6,799 nucleotides of DNA, from positions 1 through 6,799 of the forward strand of contig DDSR01000396.1 of NCBI GenBank assembly GCA_002343455.1, given 5' to 3'. Under the pieces are notes generated by a model. The model worked only from the letters and a program-made list of their open reading frames with translations, had not been told where the DNA came from and did not search any database. A program made the translations under genes and the position numbers. Origin of the DNA: Deltaproteobacteria bacterium UBA2385 (GTDB lineage: Bacteria > Myxococcota_A > UBA796 > UBA2385). How positions within the stretch are numbered: position 1 is the first letter of the stretch; each line of letters starts with the position of its first letter. Below are positions 4,912 through 6,799 of this stretch, in pieces.

Positions 4912-6799
4912 GTGTTCCCAAGCCTTCTCTTGTGCGGCGCCCTCGCGCCCGCCTTCGCCCAGGGCGCCGACGAGCCCTGGACCACCCTGGAGACGGCGCA
5001 CTACCGCCTGCACAGCCCCGACGTGGCCCTGCCCTGGGCGCTGGAGGTCGCCGGTCGGCTGGAGGAGATCCGGGCCCGAGTCTCGGCCGAGGTGGGCCCC
5101 GGCCCCGACAGCGTCGTGGACATCGTCCTGATGGACCCGGCGCGCAGCCCCAACGGCTTCGCCATCCCCCTCGGCAGCGGCCCGCGGATGGGCCTCTTCC
5201 CGACCGCACCGACCGCCGGCGGAGGGCTGGCGAACTACCGCAGCTGGGCCGAGGACCTCGTCGTCCACGAGGACGCCCACCTCGTCCACCTGCTCCGGCC
5301 CAGCCGCAGCCCCCTCTGGAGGGCCACCCTGGGACCGCTGGGCCTGGAGCCCCCGCTGCTCCAGCCCGGCTGGGTGATCGAGGGCTACGCCACGGTCGTC
5401 GAGGGCCGCCTCAGCGGGCGGGGGCGCCCGCATGGCGACGAGCGGGCCGCCTGGCTGCGCATCCTGGCCCAGGACGGGCGCCTGCCGAGCTACGAGGGCC
5501 TCTCGGGCGGCGAGGGCTTCATGGCCCGCTCCCACCCCTACCTCGTCGGCAGCGCCTTCCTGGAGTGGCTGGAGGCGCGCACCTGCCAGCCCGCGAGCGA
5601 CGTCCCGGCGCCGGGGGCCTGCGCGGCCCTGCCCGATCTCTGGGCCCGCTCGACCGCCCGCAGCCTGCGCAGCTTTGACCAGGCCTTCGAGGGGGTCTTC
5701 GGCGAGCCTCCGGCCAGCCTCTACGCCCGCTTCCGCGCCGAGCTCAGCCACGCCGCCCTCCAGCAGGAGGCCGCCCGGCCGGTCGACGACAGCCTCTGGC
5801 TCGATCTGCAAGGCAGCAGCGCCGAGCTGAGCCTCTCCCCAGACGGGACCCGCCTCGCCCTGATGCGGCGCGAGCAGGGCCGCAGCCGCCTGGTCGTGCT
5901 GGAGACCGCCGACGACGCCGAGGCCCTCGATCGCTGGCTGGAGCCCCACCGGGCGGCCGCCGAGCGCGACCCCGACGACGTCGTCGCCCGGCCGCCGCCG
6001 ACCTTGCCCCGCGAGCCAGTGGCCAGCCGCGAGGACCCCTCCCGTCCCGCCGACCACCCGGCCTGGCTGCCGGACGGCAAGACACTCCTGCTGACCGTCT
6101 ATCAGCAGGATCGGCGCGGCCAGCTCCGTCCCGACCTCTTCCGCTGGGAGCCCGAGACCGGGCTGGAGCGGGAGATCACCGAGGGCGCCGACCTGAGCCA
6201 GGCCCACCCCTTCCCCGACGGCAGGCAGGCCGTCGCCCTGCGGCGCCGCTGGGGGGTCGAGGAGCTGGTCCAGGTCGACCTGAGCAGCGGTGCGGTCGAG
6301 GCGATCGCGGAGTTCCCGGTCGGGGTGGTGCTGGACCGCCCGCGGGTCGACCCCAGCGGGAGGACGCTGGCCTACCTGCGCCACGAGGGGCGCTGGCAGC
6401 TGGTCCTGCGCGAGCTGGAGACGGGCGAGGAGCGGCTGCCGGCCCTGCCCGAGGGGGCCAGCGTGGCCGACCTGGAGTGGAGCCCCGACGGCCAGAGCCT
6501 GCTCTTCGCCCTCGGCGCGCAGGGCTACGTCGAGGTCCATCGGCTGCGCCTCGACGGAGGGGGCCTGGAGGACGGGCAGGTCGAGGCGCTCAGCACCAGC
6601 CGCGGGGCGGCCACCAACCCGGCGCTCAGCCCGGACGGCCAGACCCTCTTCCACCTGGGCCTGGACAGCGACGGCGTCGACGTGCACCGGCTGGCCGTGC
6701 TCCCGCGGGAGGCGCCCGTCCCGGCGGCGCCCCCTCCCCTGCGCCCGCCGGTGCACCCCGACCCGCCCGGCCCGATCCCCGCCGACCCGGCTAGCGTGC
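4912..6799 (+). CDS. Exported gluzincin-type metallopeptidase with PD40 beta-propeller, 3' partial
   Basis: At least 629 codons, open to the window edge. MFPSLLLCGALAPAFA-QGA is a type I signal peptide with likely cleavage after residue 16 or nearby (AFA-Q); the Cys8 context LLLC is a poor lipobox. The GTG start is forced: an in-frame TAG at 4897-4899 leaves no other start upstream, and GAGG lies 5 nt before it. Residues about 25-290 form a peptidase-MA-like domain: HEDAH (119-123) is the HExxH zinc site with E120 catalytic, and WVIEGYATVVEGR (154-166) supplies E157 as the expected third zinc ligand, 34 residues after H123, as in gluzincins. From about 300 come six PD40/TolB-type propeller motifs with (S)PDG or PSG cores near 310, 387, 435, 481, 525 and 574. 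A Pro-rich stretch begins near 598. The role is probably periplasmic or surface proteolysis guided by the propeller; the substrate is unknown. The missing C-terminus could carry more blades, a membrane domain or a beta-barrel. Confidence 0.88.
   Translation, partial: MFPSLLLCGALAPAFAQGADEPWTTLETAHYRLHSPDVALPWALEVAGRLEEIRARVSAEVGPGPDSVVDIVLMDPARSPNGFAIPLGSGPRMGLFPTAPTAGGGLANYRSWAEDLVVHEDAHLVHLLRPSRSPLWRATLGPLGLEPPLLQPGWVIEGYATVVEGRLSGRGRPHGDERAAWLRILAQDGRLPSYEGLSGGEGFMARSHPYLVGSAFLEWLEARTCQPASDVPAPGACAALPDLWARSTARSLRSFDQAFEGVFGEPPASLYARFRAELSHAALQQEAARPVDDSLWLDLQGSSAELSLSPDGTRLALMRREQGRSRLVVLETADDAEALDRWLEPHRAAAERDPDDVVARPPPTLPREPVASREDPSRPADHPAWLPDGKTLLLTVYQQDRRGQLRPDLFRWEPETGLEREITEGADLSQAHPFPDGRQAVALRRRWGVEELVQVDLSSGAVEAIAEFPVGVVLDRPRVDPSGRTLAYLRHEGRWQLVLRELETGEERLPALPEGASVADLEWSPDGQSLLFALGAQGYVEVHRLRLDGGGLEDGQVEALSTSRGAATNPALSPDGQTLFHLGLDSDGVDVHRLAVLPREAPVPAAPPPLRPPVHPDPPGPIPADPASV

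Noticed and set aside
4912..4960. Lipoprotein reading of the peptidase N-terminus (Cys8)
   Set aside because: The residues before Cys8 are Leu-Leu-Leu; Leu at -1 does not fit a lipobox, whereas AFA before Gln17 is a good signal peptidase I site.
3630..5678. 682-residue open frame on the plus strand
   Set aside because: It crosses three better-supported genes on both strands, is Arg/Pro/Gly-rich without motifs, and has no start context of its own.
4819..6756. 645-residue open frame on the minus strand
   Set aside because: It is antisense to the peptidase-propeller gene, has no recognisable domain, and overlaps the start of the small minus-strand gene in another frame. The plus strand shows signal peptide, HExxH, E157 and PD40 motifs.
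1..6799. tRNA, rRNA, CRISPR array, insertion sequence, attachment site or intrinsic terminator with a T-run
   Set aside because: I looked on both strands and saw no cloverleaf, no regularly spaced repeats outside coding repeats, no transposase-like frame and no T-run of the needed length; absence by eye is not proof for weak or degenerate elements.

Overview
The window is high-GC bacterial DNA (about 70 % G+C by eye) with strong G/C preference at third codon positions. Cysteine-rich 'DCDD...PGA.E.CDG.DNNC' repeats of the MopE type, a surface lipoprotein with a parallel beta-helix, and short lipoprotein signals followed by Gly/Asp/Thr linkers suggest a member of Myxococcota or a related deltaproteobacterial lineage, probably uncultured. 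This placement is inferred from style and composition; there is no marker gene here. I see no rRNA, tRNA, CRISPR array, transposase, integrase or phage gene.

Layout: (1) 23-2059, minus strand, a 678-residue predicted lipoprotein with three MopE-like metal-binding repeats, a right-handed beta-helix and a Ser/Gly/Tyr-rich C-terminal domain. (2) An 87-bp divergent intergenic region with two inverted repeats, one covering the ribosome binding site of the next gene. (3) 2147-3796, plus strand, a lipoprotein serine hydrolase of the class C beta-lactamase/PBP-like family. Its stop overlaps by 1 nt the start of (4), 3796-4506, an atypical SDR of the CC3/TIP30 type; the two form a translationally coupled pair. 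(5) A short convergent gap with a stem-loop touching the SDR stop codon. (6) 4536-4886, minus strand, a small Ala-rich, charged, helical protein of unknown function. (7) 4912-6799, plus strand, starting at GTG only 25 bp from the start of (6): an exported protein with a gluzincin-type HExxH...E metallopeptidase domain followed by six PD40/TolB-type propeller motifs. It runs off the right edge without a stop.

The shared theme is the cell envelope: three of the five proteins carry export signals, all without a positive charge in the N-terminal region. Functional links are weak. The serine hydrolase and SDR are very likely co-expressed; the MopE-like lipoprotein shares their divergent promoter region. 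I see no recognisable defence or mobile system. The features most worth a second look are the protease-propeller fusion, the charge-free signal peptides, and the two tight divergent start regions.
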